Below the pieces are notes generated by a model that was not told the origin of the DNA, searched no databases, and saw only the letters and a program-made list of their open reading frames with translations. From positions 823,027 to 887,026 of the forward strand of contig FOZF01000002.1 of assembly GCA_900113425.1 (NCBI GenBank): a stretch of 64,000 nucleotides of DNA. Reading direction: 5' to 3'. How positions within the stretch are numbered: position 1 is the first letter of the stretch; the number at the start of each line of letters is the position of its first letter. The DNA is from Stenotrophomonas maltophilia (GTDB lineage Bacteria; Pseudomonadota; Gammaproteobacteria; Xanthomonadales; Xanthomonadaceae). This document shows, piece after piece, positions 46,572 to 58,547 of this stretch. The translations under genes were made by a program, and so were the position numbers.

Positions 46572-47441
46572 ATGACCCTGCCCAGCCGGCTGCAGCTGCC
46601 GCCCGGCCATTGGCCGACCCTGCTGGACGGCCTGTGCGCACGTTTTCCGCGCATCGACCGCGGGCAGTGGCAGGACCGGTTCGCGCGCGGACGGGTGCAG
46701 GATGCGCAGGGCAGGGCGCTGGCGGCGGACCAGCCGTGGCAGGTGGGACTGGAAATCCTGTATTTCCGCGAGGTCAGCGACGAGCCGCGCATTCCGTTCA
46801 ACGAGACGATCCTGTACCAGGACGGACATCTGCTGGTGGTCGACAAGCCGCACTTCCTGCCGGTGACCCCGGCAGGCGCCCATGTCCGCGAAACCCTGCT
46901 GGCACGGCTGGTGGCGCGGACCGGCAACGCGCAGCTGGCACCGTTGCACCGCCTGGACCGGCTCACCGCCGGGCTGGTCCTGTTCTCGCTGCGACCGGAG
47001 TCGCGTGATGCCTACCAGCGCCTGTTCCGCGAGCGCCGTATCGACAAGACCTACGAAGCGCTGGCCCCGGCGCTGCCGGCGCTGGACTTCCCGTTCGAGC
47101 GCCGCAGCCGCATCGGTCCGGCACAGCCGTTCTTCCGCATGGGGGAAATGGAGGGCGAGCCGAATGCAAGCACCCGCATCGAGGTGATTGACGCGACAGG
47201 TCCGGTCTGGCGCTACCGCCTGCAGCCGAGAACCGGTCGCAAGCACCAGCTGCGCGTGCACATGGCGGCGCTGGGCGCGCCCATCATCGGAGACGACCTG
47301 TATCCGCAGCTGCGCCCGGCCGGGCGCGGGGCGCAGGCGCCGCTGCAGCTGCTGGCGCGGGCGTTGTCCTTCGACGATCCCCTGAACGGCGAACGGCGGA
47401 TGTTCAGCAGCCAACGTCAGCTGGGCCCGGCGGTGGATTGA
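46572..47441 (+). CDS. RNA pseudouridine synthase, RluA family
   Basis: 289 residues. The catalytic motif HRLDRLTAGLVLFSL carries the nucleophile Asp129; PRTGRKHQLRVHMAALGAPIIGDDLY near the end is also diagnostic. The N-terminus (1-70) is S4-like in position but diverged. Members modify 23S rRNA or tRNA; which uridine is not clear. ATG 46572 (MTLPSRL) is preferred over distal ATGs in the yaeQ promoter region. Confidence 0.93.
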   Translation: MTLPSRLQLPPGHWPTLLDGLCARFPRIDRGQWQDRFARGRVQDAQGRALAADQPWQVGLEILYFREVSDEPRIPFNETILYQDGHLLVVDKPHFLPVTPAGAHVRETLLARLVARTGNAQLAPLHRLDRLTAGLVLFSLRPESRDAYQRLFRERRIDKTYEALAPALPALDFPFERRSRIGPAQPFFRMGEMEGEPNASTRIEVIDATGPVWRYRLQPRTGRKHQLRVHMAALGAPIIGDDLYPQLRPAGRGAQAPLQLLARALSFDDPLNGERRMFSSQRQLGPAVD

Positions 47442-47454
47442 GCCGGGCCCCGCC

Positions 47455-47946
47455 TCATCGCGCCACGCGGATCCGGGCCAACCAGCGGTCCAGCGCGCTG
47501 CCGAACGCCTGGCGGTCGCGCGCATGCAGGGGAGGCGGGCCCCCTGTCTGGACGCCGGCGCCGCGCAGCTCTTCCATGAAATTGCGTACCGACAGGCGCT
47601 GGGCGATGGTGTCGGCGGTGAACAGCTCCCCGCGCGGATGCAGGGCCAGCGCGCCTCGCTCGAGCACCAGCGCGGCCAATGGAATGTCCTGGGTGACAAC
47701 CAGGTCGCCGGCGGCGACCCGGTCGACGATGGCGCTGTCAGCCACATCCAGGCCCTGCGGCACCTGGAGGGAGCGGATCCAGCGCGAGGGCGGGGTACGG
47801 ATCCACTGGTTGGCGACCAGGGTCAGCTCCAGGCCGACCCGCTCGGCGGCCCGGAACAGGATGTCGCGGATGACAACAGGGCAGGCGTCTGCGTCCACCC
47901 AGATGCGGGGACGGGGCAGTTCAGCCGGGGTTTCAGCTTCAGTCAT
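47455..47946 (-). CDS. YaiI/YqxD family protein (DUF188)
   Basis: 163 residues, PIN-like fold. [41 protein letters not shown], and [11 protein letters not shown] with [15 protein letters not shown] match the family. Likely a metal-dependent nuclease-like protein; the function is not known. It is convergent with the pseudouridine synthase, 13 bases between stops. Confidence 0.94.
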   Translation of the reverse strand: MTEAETPAELPRPRIWVDADACPVVIRDILFRAAERVGLELTLVANQWIRTPPSRWIRSLQVPQGLDVADSAIVDRVAAGDLVVTQDIPLAALVLERGALALHPRGELFTADTIAQRLSVRNFMEELRGAGVQTGGPPPLHARDRQAFGSALDRWLARIRVAR

Positions 47947-48249
47947 TTACCCAGTGTAGGGTAGGAAAAACCTGAATGGGTCCCCGGATCCGGGCCTGAT
48001 CGACTGCCAGCCCTTGCCACGCCTAGCGGGGGCGGGATGGCGATGAATGCCGGGGCTATCGCTTTTTGGGGAAAACACGCGTATCGTGCGACCCACTGTG
48101 TTTGCTAGGGTCACCGTGAATCGTGGCCTGGTGCAGTTGATCTCACGATCCACTCATCGATCCGCTTTACCAACGCCTGCAACTCAGTCTCGGCCCCGAT
48201 ACCCGGTGGCTGCGATTTTTTTCAACATGTGTTTCAGGAGTTAGTAAAT
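47947..48249. other. Cold-shock gene leader region, no gene
   Basis: About 300 bases between YaiI and the cold-shock gene. The right half probably holds the long 5' untranslated leader usual for csp genes. CAGGAG before the ATG is the ribosome binding site. The small open frames inside are not protein-like. Confidence 0.5.
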
Positions 48250-48459
48250 ATGTCTGAACGTCAGACCGGCACCGTCAAGTGGTTCAACGACGCCAAGGGC
48301 TTCGGCTTCATCACCCCGGAAAGCGGCCCGGACCTGTTCGTGCACTTCCGCGCCATCCAGGGCACCGGCTTCAAGACCCTGCAGGAAGGCCAGAAGGTCA
48401 CCTTCATCGCCGTCCAGGGCCAGAAGGGTATGCAGGCTGACCAGGTGCAGGCGGTCTAA
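48250..48459 (+). CDS. Cold-shock protein (CspA family)
   Basis: 69 residues with both RNP motifs: [20 protein letters not shown] (RNP1) and DLFVHFRAI (RNP2). It is a single OB-fold that binds single-stranded RNA and DNA. Start MSERQTG at 48250 follows CAGGAG. It is monocistronic, with its own terminator. Which csp paralogue it is cannot be told. Confidence 0.97.
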   Translation: MSERQTGTVKWFNDAKGFGFITPESGPDLFVHFRAIQGTGFKTLQEGQKVTFIAVQGQKGMQADQVQAV

Positions 48460-48485
48460 TCCGTCTGCTGCCCTCGGGTAGCCAG

Positions 48486-48520
48486 AACGCCGGAAGCGCA
48501 AGCTTCCGGCGTTTTTTTTT
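48486..48520 (+). terminator. Rho-independent terminator of the cold-shock gene
   Basis: AACGCCGGAAGC-GCAA-GCTTCCGGCGTT followed by a run of T. Confidence 0.95.
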
Positions 48521-48606
48521 GCCTGGGCGGGAGCAGGCGCGGATCGAATCCACAGGCGCATGCGTGCAGGCGCGTTACGATGCTTGCACCCCTCAGGAGT
48601 CCTTTC

Positions 48607-49296
48607 ATGCGCATCGTCCATCACCTCGAGAATTCCCGTTCGCTGCGGGTGCTGTGGATGCTGGAGGAGCTGGGGCTGGACTACGAACTGCGCCGTTACC
48701 CGCGCGATCCCAGAACGCTGCTGGCACCGCCGGCACTGCGCCAGGTACATCCGCTGGGGAAATCACCGGTGCTGCAGGACGGCGAGCAGGTGCTGGCCGA
48801 ATCCGGCGCCATTCTTGATTACCTGGCTGACCGCTACGACACGCAGCGGCAGTTGTCGCCATCGCCGATACCGGCCGAAGGTGCCGAGCGCATGGCCTAT
48901 CGCTACTGGCTGCACTACGCCGAAGGCTCGGCGATGCCGCCGCTGCTGCTGACGCTGGTGATGAGCCGCATCCGCAACGCGCCGGTGCCGTTCTTCGTGC
49001 GCCCGATCGCCCGCAGCATCGCCGACAAGGCCGAGCAGAGCTTCGTCGGCCCGCAGCGCCGCCTGCACCTGGACTGGATGGAGCGCCGCCTGGCCGAGAG
49101 CACGTGGTTCGCGGGTGAGCGCTTCACCGCGGCCGATATCCAGATGAGCTTCCCGATCCAGGCCGCAGCGGCGCGCGGTGGCGGACTGGACGACAAGCCG
49201 GCGCTGCGCGCGTTTCTCCAGCGCATCGGTGAACGCCCGGCCTACCAGCGCGCTGAAGCGCACGGCGGATCGCTGCAGGCACTGCGCGGCGATTGA
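48607..49296 (+). CDS. Glutathione S-transferase family protein
   Basis: 229 residues: N-terminal thioredoxin fold (HLENSRSLRVLWMLEELGLDYEL, HPLGKSPVLQDG, LAESGAILDYLADRY) and a C-terminal helical domain (STWFAGERFTAADIQMSFP). The ESGAI segment binds the glutathione gamma-glutamyl part. The substrate is unknown. AGGAG precedes the ATG at 48607. selO starts 31 bases after its stop, so the two may share a message. Confidence 0.94.
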   Translation: MRIVHHLENSRSLRVLWMLEELGLDYELRRYPRDPRTLLAPPALRQVHPLGKSPVLQDGEQVLAESGAILDYLADRYDTQRQLSPSPIPAEGAERMAYRYWLHYAEGSAMPPLLLTLVMSRIRNAPVPFFVRPIARSIADKAEQSFVGPQRRLHLDWMERRLAESTWFAGERFTAADIQMSFPIQAAAARGGGLDDKPALRAFLQRIGERPAYQRAEAHGGSLQALRGD

Positions 49297-49327
49297 GGTC
49301 GGCGGCGTCCATCCCCATGTCAGGTCC

Positions 49328-50893
49328 ATGGACAGCCCCTTCCCGCGATTCGACAACCGTCTGCTGACCGTCCTGCCGGGCGACCCGGAAGCCGGGCCCC
49401 GCCGGCGTGAAGTCCGCGAGGCGGCCTGGTCGTCGGTGATGCCGACGCCGGTCGCCGCGCCGACCCTGCTGGCGTGGTCGCCGGAGGTCGCCGCCCTGCT
49501 CGGTATCGATGCGGCTGAAGTGTCCAGCGGCACGTTTGCCCAGGTATTCGCTGGCAACGCGTTGTATCCGGGCATGCAGCCGTGGGCCGCCAATTATGGC
49601 GGGCACCAGTTCGGTCACTGGGCGGGCCAGCTTGGTGATGGGCGGGCGATCTCGCTGGGCGAGCTGGTGGCGCCGGATGGCCGGCACTGGGAGCTGCAGC
49701 TGAAGGGGGCAGGTCCGACCCCGTACTCCCGTGGCGCCGATGGTCGCGCGGTGCTGCGCTCGTCGATCCGTGAATTCCTGTGCAGTGAGGCCATGCACCA
49801 TCTCGGGGTACCGACCACGCGCGCGCTGTCGCTGGTCGGTACCGGCGAGCACGTGGTGCGCGACATGTTTTATGACGGCCGTCCGCGAGCCGAGCCCGGC
49901 GCGATCGTGTGCCGTGTGTCGCCCTCGTTCCTGCGTTTCGGTTCGTTCGAACTGCCGGCCTCGCGCGGTGAGACGTCACTGCTGCAGCAACTGGTGGACG
50001 CCTGCATCGCCCGTGATTTCCCCGAACTGGCAGGGCAGGGTGAGGCGCTGTACGGTGACTGGTTCGCGCAGATCGCGGTGCGCACCGCCGAGATGATCGC
50101 CCACTGGATGCGCGTCGGTTTCGTGCATGGGGTAATGAACACCGACAACCTCTCCGTGCTCGGCCTCACCCTCGACTATGGCCCCTATGGCTGGGTCGAG
50201 GACTTCGACCCGGACTGGACCCCGAACACGACCGACGCACAGGGCCGTCGCTACCGCTTCGGAACGCAGCCGCAGGTGGCGTACTGGAATCTGGGGCGGC
50301 TGGCGCAGGCGCTGTCGCCCTTGTTTGCCGACGTCGCGCCGTTGCAGGCGGGCCTTGCTGCCTATCAGGCCACCTTTGCCGCCTGCACGCGTCGCGACGC
50401 GGCGGCCAAGCTTGGCCTGGCGGCTGCCGATGATGCCGATCTGCAGCTCTACCAGCGCTGGCAGCAGCTGATGCACGATGGTGGCATGGACATGACGCTG
50501 TCCTGGCGCGCCTTGATGCGGATCGACCCGGCATCGCCCGATCCGGCGGCACTGGCTGAGGTCTACTACGACCGGGAGCGGCAGGAGGCCGTGCAGGTCC
50601 CGCTGCGGCAGTGGCTGCAGGACTACGCCGCGCGATTGCGGGCGGATCCTCTTCCGGCCGCCGAGCGCCTGGCGAAGATGGGCGCGGCAAATCCGCTGTA
50701 TGTGCTGCGCAACTGGCTGGCGCAGGAAGCGATCGACCGCGCGGAACAGGGCGACATGGGCGGCGTACACGCCTTGCAGGACGTGCTGCGCGATCCGTAC
50801 ACCCAACGAGCCGGACGTGAGCATTTCGCCAGCAGGCGCCCGGCCTGGGCCGACGACCGCGCCGGCTGCTCGATGCTGTCCTGCAGTTCCTGA
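49328..50893 (+). CDS. selO: Protein AMPylase SelO (YdiU family)
   Basis: 521 residues, pseudokinase fold that transfers AMP from ATP to Ser/Thr/Tyr of target proteins in redox control. Diagnostic regions: NYGGHQFGHWAGQLGDGRA, ELQLKGAGPTPYSRGADGRAVLRSSIREFL, and FVHGVMNTDNLSVLGLTLDYGPYGW with the metal-binding Asn/Asp. The C-terminus ends SCSS: a Cys stands where eukaryotic SelO carries selenocysteine. The start MDSPFPRFDN is right for the family. Confidence 0.95.
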   Translation: MDSPFPRFDNRLLTVLPGDPEAGPRRREVREAAWSSVMPTPVAAPTLLAWSPEVAALLGIDAAEVSSGTFAQVFAGNALYPGMQPWAANYGGHQFGHWAGQLGDGRAISLGELVAPDGRHWELQLKGAGPTPYSRGADGRAVLRSSIREFLCSEAMHHLGVPTTRALSLVGTGEHVVRDMFYDGRPRAEPGAIVCRVSPSFLRFGSFELPASRGETSLLQQLVDACIARDFPELAGQGEALYGDWFAQIAVRTAEMIAHWMRVGFVHGVMNTDNLSVLGLTLDYGPYGWVEDFDPDWTPNTTDAQGRRYRFGTQPQVAYWNLGRLAQALSPLFADVAPLQAGLAAYQATFAACTRRDAAAKLGLAAADDADLQLYQRWQQLMHDGGMDMTLSWRALMRIDPASPDPAALAEVYYDRERQEAVQVPLRQWLQDYAARLRADPLPAAERLAKMGAANPLYVLRNWLAQEAIDRAEQGDMGGVHALQDVLRDPYTQRAGREHFASRRPAWADDRAGCSMLSCSS

Positions 50894-50988
50894 CGAGCCC
50901 GGCAGGGCTGCGCCTGTCCCCGGCCCATTAACAGGCAGGCCGCGCCGGGAACGGGTACCCTATGCCGCCATCAGACATCCGACGTGAC

Positions 50989-51525
50989 ATGACCGACGCC
51001 ATCGTCGCTCCGCAGTGGGCCTCGCGCCTGCGCGACATCGCCGACTTCCCCAAGCCCGGCATCCTGTTCAAGGACATCATGCCGCTGCTCGCGCACGGCG
51101 AAGACTTCCGTGATGCCATCCGTACGATGGCCGACCGCTGGCGCGACCAGAAGCTGGACGCGGTGGTGGGTATCGAATCGCGTGGTTTCATCCTGGGTGC
51201 CGCGATGGCACTGGAACTGGGCGTCGGCTTCGTGCCGGTGCGCAAGCCGGGCAAGCTGCCAGGCCAGGTGCTGCGCGAAGAATACACACTGGAGTACCGC
51301 AGCGACTGCATCGAAGTGCATGCCGATGCGCTGGCGCCCGGCGCGCGCGTGGCGATCATCGATGACGTGCTGGCGACCGGCGGCACGCTGGTGGCCGCAT
51401 TGTCGCTGGTGCGCCGGCTGGGCGTGGACGTGGTCGGTGCCGGCGTCCTGGTCGAGCTGGATGGCCTGGGTGGCCGTGCCCGCTGGCAGGCGGACCTGCC
51501 GCTGCACACCGAGCTGGTGTTCTGA
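50989..51525 (+). CDS. apt: Adenine phosphoribosyltransferase
   Basis: 178 residues from ATG 50989; an in-frame ATG at 50962 adds nine and cannot be excluded. It makes AMP from adenine and PRPP. Support: [38 protein letters not shown] and the PRPP loop [13 protein letters not shown]. The gene is followed immediately by a tandem array whose unit copies its final TTCTGA. Confidence 0.95.
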   Translation: MTDAIVAPQWASRLRDIADFPKPGILFKDIMPLLAHGEDFRDAIRTMADRWRDQKLDAVVGIESRGFILGAAMALELGVGFVPVRKPGKLPGQVLREEYTLEYRSDCIEVHADALAPGARVAIIDDVLATGGTLVAALSLVRRLGVDVVGAGVLVELDGLGGRARWQADLPLHTELVF

Positions 51526-51633
51526 GACTGCCGCCGGGCATGGCCCGGCGCTACCCGTTCTGAGACTGTCGCCAGGCATGGCCCGGCGCTACCCGTTCTG
51601 AGACTGTCGCCGGGCATGGCCCGGCGCTACCTG
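51520..51633 (-). repeat. Three tandem 38-bp SMAG units, first overlapping the apt stop
   Basis: Units begin at 51520, 51558 and 51596, exactly 38 bp apart. Each reads TTCTGAGACTG(C/T)CGCC then the minus-strand SMAG palindrome and CTACC. The first TTCTGA is the last sense codon and stop of apt, so the unit boundary lies inside the gene. The array separates apt from convergent dbpA. Confidence 0.92.
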
Positions 51634-51643
51634 TCGCTGGGCC

Positions 51644-53020
<1,377 letters not shown>

Positions 53021-53025
53021 GGCGC

Positions 53026-53031
53026 ATTGTA
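53026..53031 (-). promoter_or_regulatory. Possible -10 element of dbpA
   Basis: TACAAT on the minus strand, five bases upstream of the dbpA ATG. No Shine-Dalgarno or good -35 is seen. Confidence 0.35.
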
Positions 53032-53089
53032 CCTGCGCGCGCGGCCGTCCCCGTCTCCCGGGGCAGCGGCCGTATCGGCAGACCTGCGC

Positions 53090-54169
53090 TCAGTGCAGCA
53101 TCGCCAGCACACCCTGGTGGATCGCCAGGCCACCGAACAGCAGCCAGGCGAACAGGAGCAGCGCCAGCAGCAGCGGCTTCAGGCCCGCCTGGCGCAGCGC
53201 GGAGACATGGGTGGTCACGCCCAGCGCCGCCATCGCCATCGCCAGCAGCACCGTGTCCAGCTGCACCAGCGCCGCGTGAAGCCCGGCGGGCAGCATCTGC
53301 AGCGAGTTCATGCCGGCCACGGCGACGAAACCGAACGCGAACCACGGCACCACGATGCGGGCCTTGCTGCCCTCGGGCGTTGCCCTGCTGCCGCGTGCCA
53401 GCCAGAGCGACAGCACGACCAGGAAGGGCGCGAGCAGCATCACCCGGACCATCTTGGTGATGACGGCGGTATCGGCAGCCGCTTCACCCACGGCACGGCC
53501 GGCGGCCACCACCTGCGCCACTTCGTGCACGGTGGCCCCGGTGAACAGGCCGTACTGCTGCGCGTCCATCGCCAGCCAACCGTGCGACTGCAGCAGCGCA
53601 TACAGCGCCGGATACAGGAACATGGCGAGCGTACCGAACACCACCACGGTCGATACCGCCACCGTTACCTGTGCCGCACGTCCGCGCACCACCGGCTCGG
53701 CCGCCATCACTGCCGCCGCGCCGCAGATGGCACTGCCGGCGCCGATCAGCATCGCCGCCTCACGTTCCATCCTGAACACACGCATGCCCAGCCAACAGGC
53801 CAGGCCAAATGTGCTGGCGACCACCAGCACGTCCATCAGCACGCCGGCGATGCCGACATGGCCGATGTCCTGGAATGTCAGGCGCAGGCCGTACAGCACG
53901 ATGCCGGCACGCAGCAGCCAGTGCTTGGCAAAGCCGATGCCGGCCGCGCTGCGCGGCGCCAGCCGCGGGTAGAGGGTATTGCCGACCACGATACCGGCCA
54001 CGATCGCTACGGTCAGCGCGCTCAGGCCATGCGCCTGCAGCCATGGCAGGTCCGCCAGGTGAAGCGATGCCGCGGCGAGCAGGCCTGCCAGCAGCAGGCC
54101 CGGCAAGCGCGGCTGCCAGCGCTGCCGGAGAACGGGCAGGGACCAGGTGGAGGGGGCGGAGGTGCTCAT
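53090..54169 (-). CDS. yeiH: YeiH family transporter (putative sulfate exporter)
   Basis: 359 residues with about ten spans. Family marks are LTVAIVAGIVVGNTLYP, GIVLYGLRLTFQDIG, IGAGSAICGAAAVMAAEP and FTGATVHEVAQVVAAG. The family is annotated as sulfate exporter on weak grounds; the real substrate is unsettled. Start MSTSAPS at 54169 is chosen because the frame upstream runs through the shared control region. Divergent from a LysR gene, the classic yeiE-yeiH arrangement. Confidence 0.9.
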   Translation of the reverse strand: MSTSAPSTWSLPVLRQRWQPRLPGLLLAGLLAAASLHLADLPWLQAHGLSALTVAIVAGIVVGNTLYPRLAPRSAAGIGFAKHWLLRAGIVLYGLRLTFQDIGHVGIAGVLMDVLVVASTFGLACWLGMRVFRMEREAAMLIGAGSAICGAAAVMAAEPVVRGRAAQVTVAVSTVVVFGTLAMFLYPALYALLQSHGWLAMDAQQYGLFTGATVHEVAQVVAAGRAVGEAAADTAVITKMVRVMLLAPFLVVLSLWLARGSRATPEGSKARIVVPWFAFGFVAVAGMNSLQMLPAGLHAALVQLDTVLLAMAMAALGVTTHVSALRQAGLKPLLLALLLFAWLLFGGLAIHQGVLAMLH

Positions 54170-54270
54170 CGCGGGACCGGTGTGAGGAACGATGAAAAGC
54201 GTGCGCCTGCGCCAATGACCTGTAAAACGAATAATATAAGTAGAATTTACCTGCCAAATGGGTAATTTCC
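54170..54270. promoter_or_regulatory. Divergent yeiH/LysR control region
   Basis: About 100 bases, unusually AT-rich for this genome (ACGAATAATATAAGTAGAA). It holds overlapping candidate -10 elements (TATAAG, TAGAAT) and is the likely binding site of the LysR protein. Confidence 0.5.
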
Positions 54271-55146
54271 GTGCGCCTGACTCTGCGCCAGCTCCAGGTA
54301 TTCGTGGCCATCGCCGACCACGGGGGGACATCCGCGGCCGGCCAAGCCATCGCGCTCTCGCAGTCGGCCAGCAGTGCGGCCCTGCAGGAGCTGGAAGCGC
54401 ACTTCGGCACGCCCCTGTTCGACCGTGTCGGTCGCCGCCTGGTGCTGAACGGCCATGGCCGCGCGCTGCTGGAACCGGCCCGCGCGCTGCTGGTCAATGC
54501 CAGTGATCTGGAGCGCCAGCTCGCTGCCGGCGGGGACCCCGCGCAGGGAGCACCGTTGCGGCTGGTGCTGGCGGCCAGCACCACCATCGGCAACTACCTG
54601 CTGCCGGCGCGCATCGCCGACCTGTTGCGGCAGGCGCCGCAGGCGGAAGTCGATCTGCGCATCGACAACAGCGCCGGCGTGGTCGCCGCCGTCCAGCGGC
54701 TGGATGTGGATGCCGGCCTGATCGAGGGGCCATGCCACGAGCGGGGGTTGCAGGTGACGGCGTGGCGGCAGGATCCGCTGGTGATCGTTGCCGCCGCCGA
54801 CGCCGCGGCGCGCTGGTCGCTGGAGGATCTGCGCGCGGCGCGATGGCTGCTGCGCGAACCGGGCTCCGGCACCCGCGAGGCCGTGGAGCAGGCGCTTCTG
54901 CCGCATCTGCGCGGCTTCGCGCAGACCCTGCAGCTGGGCAATACCGAGGCGATCAAGCAAGCCGCGATTGCCGGCCTCGGCGTGGCCTGCCTGTCACGTC
55001 ACGCATTGGAGGAGCCGCTGGCACTGGGTCGCCTGCGTGTGCTGGATACACCGCTACCCGCGCTGCAGCGCACGCTGTGGCTGGTGCGCCACCCCGGCAA
55101 GCAATGGCTGCCGGGTCTGCAGGCGTTGCTGGGGGAGGTGGGGTGA
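54271..55146 (+). CDS. LysR-family regulator, YeiE-like
   Basis: 291 residues from a GTG start. A winged helix (LRQLQVFVAIADHGGTSAAGQAI, SQSASSAALQELEAHFG) precedes a CysB-like ligand domain (LRLVLAASTTIGNYLLPARIADL). In enterics YeiE controls the neighbouring yeiH and responds to sulfite. The divergent yeiH here supports the same role. Confidence 0.92.
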   Translation: MRLTLRQLQVFVAIADHGGTSAAGQAIALSQSASSAALQELEAHFGTPLFDRVGRRLVLNGHGRALLEPARALLVNASDLERQLAAGGDPAQGAPLRLVLAASTTIGNYLLPARIADLLRQAPQAEVDLRIDNSAGVVAAVQRLDVDAGLIEGPCHERGLQVTAWRQDPLVIVAAADAAARWSLEDLRAARWLLREPGSGTREAVEQALLPHLRGFAQTLQLGNTEAIKQAAIAGLGVACLSRHALEEPLALGRLRVLDTPLPALQRTLWLVRHPGKQWLPGLQALLGEVG

Positions 55147-55185
55147 TCGATTTCCGGGAGCAGCCCGGCCGGCGCCCCCAACCCG

Positions 55186-55191
55186 TACAAT
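55186..55191 (+). promoter_or_regulatory. Possible -10 element of uup
   Basis: TACAAT, six bases before the uup ATG, with no Shine-Dalgarno between. No clear -35. Confidence 0.35.
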
Positions 55192-55197
55192 ATCCGG

Positions 55198-57078
<1,881 letters not shown>

Positions 57079-57097
57079 TCGTTCACCGACGCTGACG

Positions 57098-57450
57098 GTG
57101 CGAGGGTGGCGCGGGCTGCGGTGCTCCGCCGGGCATGGCCCGGCGCTACCGGAATGCAGCCGCGGTGCGAGGGTGGCGCGGGCCTGTGGTGTTCCGCCGG
57201 GCATGGCCCGGCGCTACCGGAATGCAGCCGCGGTGCGAGGGTGGCGCGGGCCTGCGGTGTTCCGCCGGGCATGGCCCGGCGCTACCGGAATGCACCGCGG
57301 TGCGAGGGTGGCGCGGGCCTGTGGTGTTCCGCCGGGCATGGCCCGGCGCTACCGGAATGCAGCCGCGGTGCGAGGGTAGCGCGGGGCCATGCCCCGCGAG
57401 CGCGCAGCGCGGGCGTGTGGCGATTCGCCGGGCGCGGGCCCGGCGCTAAG
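57098..57450 (-). repeat. Tandem array of 67/68-bp units each holding a SMAG element
   Basis: GTGCGAGGGT recurs at 57098, 57165, 57233, 57300 and 57368. Each unit has the spacer GTGCGAGGGTGGCGCGGGC, CTGTGGTGTTCCG or a near variant, the minus-strand SMAG palindrome, and CGGAATGCA. Four units are nearly identical; the fifth is changed (GCGGGGCCATGCCCCGC, then CGGGCGCGGGCCCGG). Copies differ by only a few bases, so the expansion is recent. Confidence 0.93.
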
Positions 57451-57478
57451 GATGCAAGGGCGCCAGGGCGCCCTGATC

Positions 57479-57940
57479 CTATTTGACCCCGTGCAGATCC
57501 CGCAGCTGGCTTGGCCGGCTGCCGAAGTACGCCGCCAGGTCGGCGATGTCCTGATCGCTCAGGTCCGTCGCCTGCGGCGTCATCAACGCGTGCTGGCGGT
57601 CGCCGGAACGGTAGGCCTGCAGCGCATGCGCGAGGTAATCACCGTACTGCCCACCCAGCTTCGGGTAGGTCGGATCGATCGGGGCGTTGCCGTCGGCACC
57701 ATGGCAATCGATGCAGCTCTGGTTGGTGGCCTTGCCCTTCACCTTGGCCCGGGCTTCACCGGCAGCCTCGCGGCCGTTGGGCAGGCCTGCCGACGATGAA
57801 GAGCCGTGCTCGCCGCTGGCATGGCCCGGATCGGCGGCGGATTTCTCGCTGTTCTCCACCTGTGACTGCGAGCAGGCCGCCAGCAGCAGGGCGACGGACA
57901 GGGCGATGGCATGACGCAGTGGATGCGCGGCTTTCGACAT
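57479..57940 (-). CDS. c-type cytochrome, probable lipoprotein
   Basis: 153 residues. A lipoprotein signal (LLLAAC, Cys23) is followed by a Ser/Gly/Ala linker and one class I cytochrome c domain with CIDCH (76-80) and a distal Met ligand in HALMTPQ. It begins nine bases after the stop of the other cytochrome gene and must be co-transcribed. It probably sits on the membrane and passes electrons in a short chain with its partner. Confidence 0.92.
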   Translation of the reverse strand: MSKAAHPLRHAIALSVALLLAACSQSQVENSEKSAADPGHASGEHGSSSSAGLPNGREAAGEARAKVKGKATNQSCIDCHGADGNAPIDPTYPKLGGQYGDYLAHALQAYRSGDRQHALMTPQATDLSDQDIADLAAYFGSRPSQLRDLHGVK

Positions 57941-57949
57941 GGGCGGGCC

Positions 57950-58342
57950 TTACTTGACGGTGGACAGGTAAACAGAGAGATCGGCGATCTCCTGTTCGCT
58001 GAAACTCATCGACTGGGCCTGCATCGTCGGATGCCGGCGCTTGCCCTGGCGGTACTCGGTCAGGGCCTGGGTCAGGTACTGCTGGGTCTGGCCACCGATC
58101 TTCGGTACCCGGTAACTCGGGTAGGCGTTCTTGTAACCGGTGATGCCATGGCACCCCTGGCAGGTGTAGGCCAGCACCCGGCCATTGTCGTAATTGCCAG
58201 CGGGCGCGGCGGCGGCGGCAGCGGCGGGTGCTGGTGCCGGGGCGGGTGCTGCGGTTGTGGTAGCTGGAGCGGGCTGTGCGGCGGCCCCGAGGGGCAGGAG
58301 GACGGCCAGAGCGAGACAAGCGGCGAGCGGCTGCGGGCGCAT
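57950..58342 (-). CDS. Periplasmic c-type cytochrome with Ala/Pro linker
   Basis: 130 residues. A signal peptide ends near GAAAQ, then a 25-residue Ala/Pro tether (28-48), then a class I cytochrome c domain with CQGCH (61-65) and Met in HPTMQA. The start MRPQPL at 58342 is preferred; an upstream ATG adds a charged leader before the signal. It is first in the pair. Both domains share YL-x4-YRxGxRxH, so they are probably duplicates. Confidence 0.92.
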   Translation of the reverse strand: MRPQPLAACLALAVLLPLGAAAQPAPATTTAAPAPAPAPAAAAAAAPAGNYDNGRVLAYTCQGCHGITGYKNAYPSYRVPKIGGQTQQYLTQALTEYRQGKRRHPTMQAQSMSFSEQEIADLSVYLSTVK

Positions 58343-58547
58343 GATGTCGTTTCCGGGGATTCGGGTCTGGTCGTTCCGGCGTGGGGTACGGAACGACCCG
58401 AGTATAGCCTCAGGTTTCATCTAGCTGAAATGGGGGTGGGCCGACCAGCGGCGTGAAGACACCATGACCTTTGGGATATGGTGTTGCCGTGAAGTGGTGC
58501 ATTACTTTGCTACCACACCTGCCCACGCATCCTCCAGGGACCTGACG

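Noticed and set aside
48047..48244. 65-codon frame in the cold-shock leader
   Set aside because: No start signal, odd composition, and cold-shock leaders are normally untranslated.
57098..57450. Regularly spaced repeats as a CRISPR array
   Set aside because: The intervening sequences are the same in each unit, there are no unique spacers, and no cas genes are present.
57106..57486. Open frames coding repeated peptides (GMARRYRN, RGWRG) through the SMAG array
   Set aside because: They are translations of the tandem repeat; unit lengths of 67/68 bp shift frame, and there is no start signal or conserved protein.
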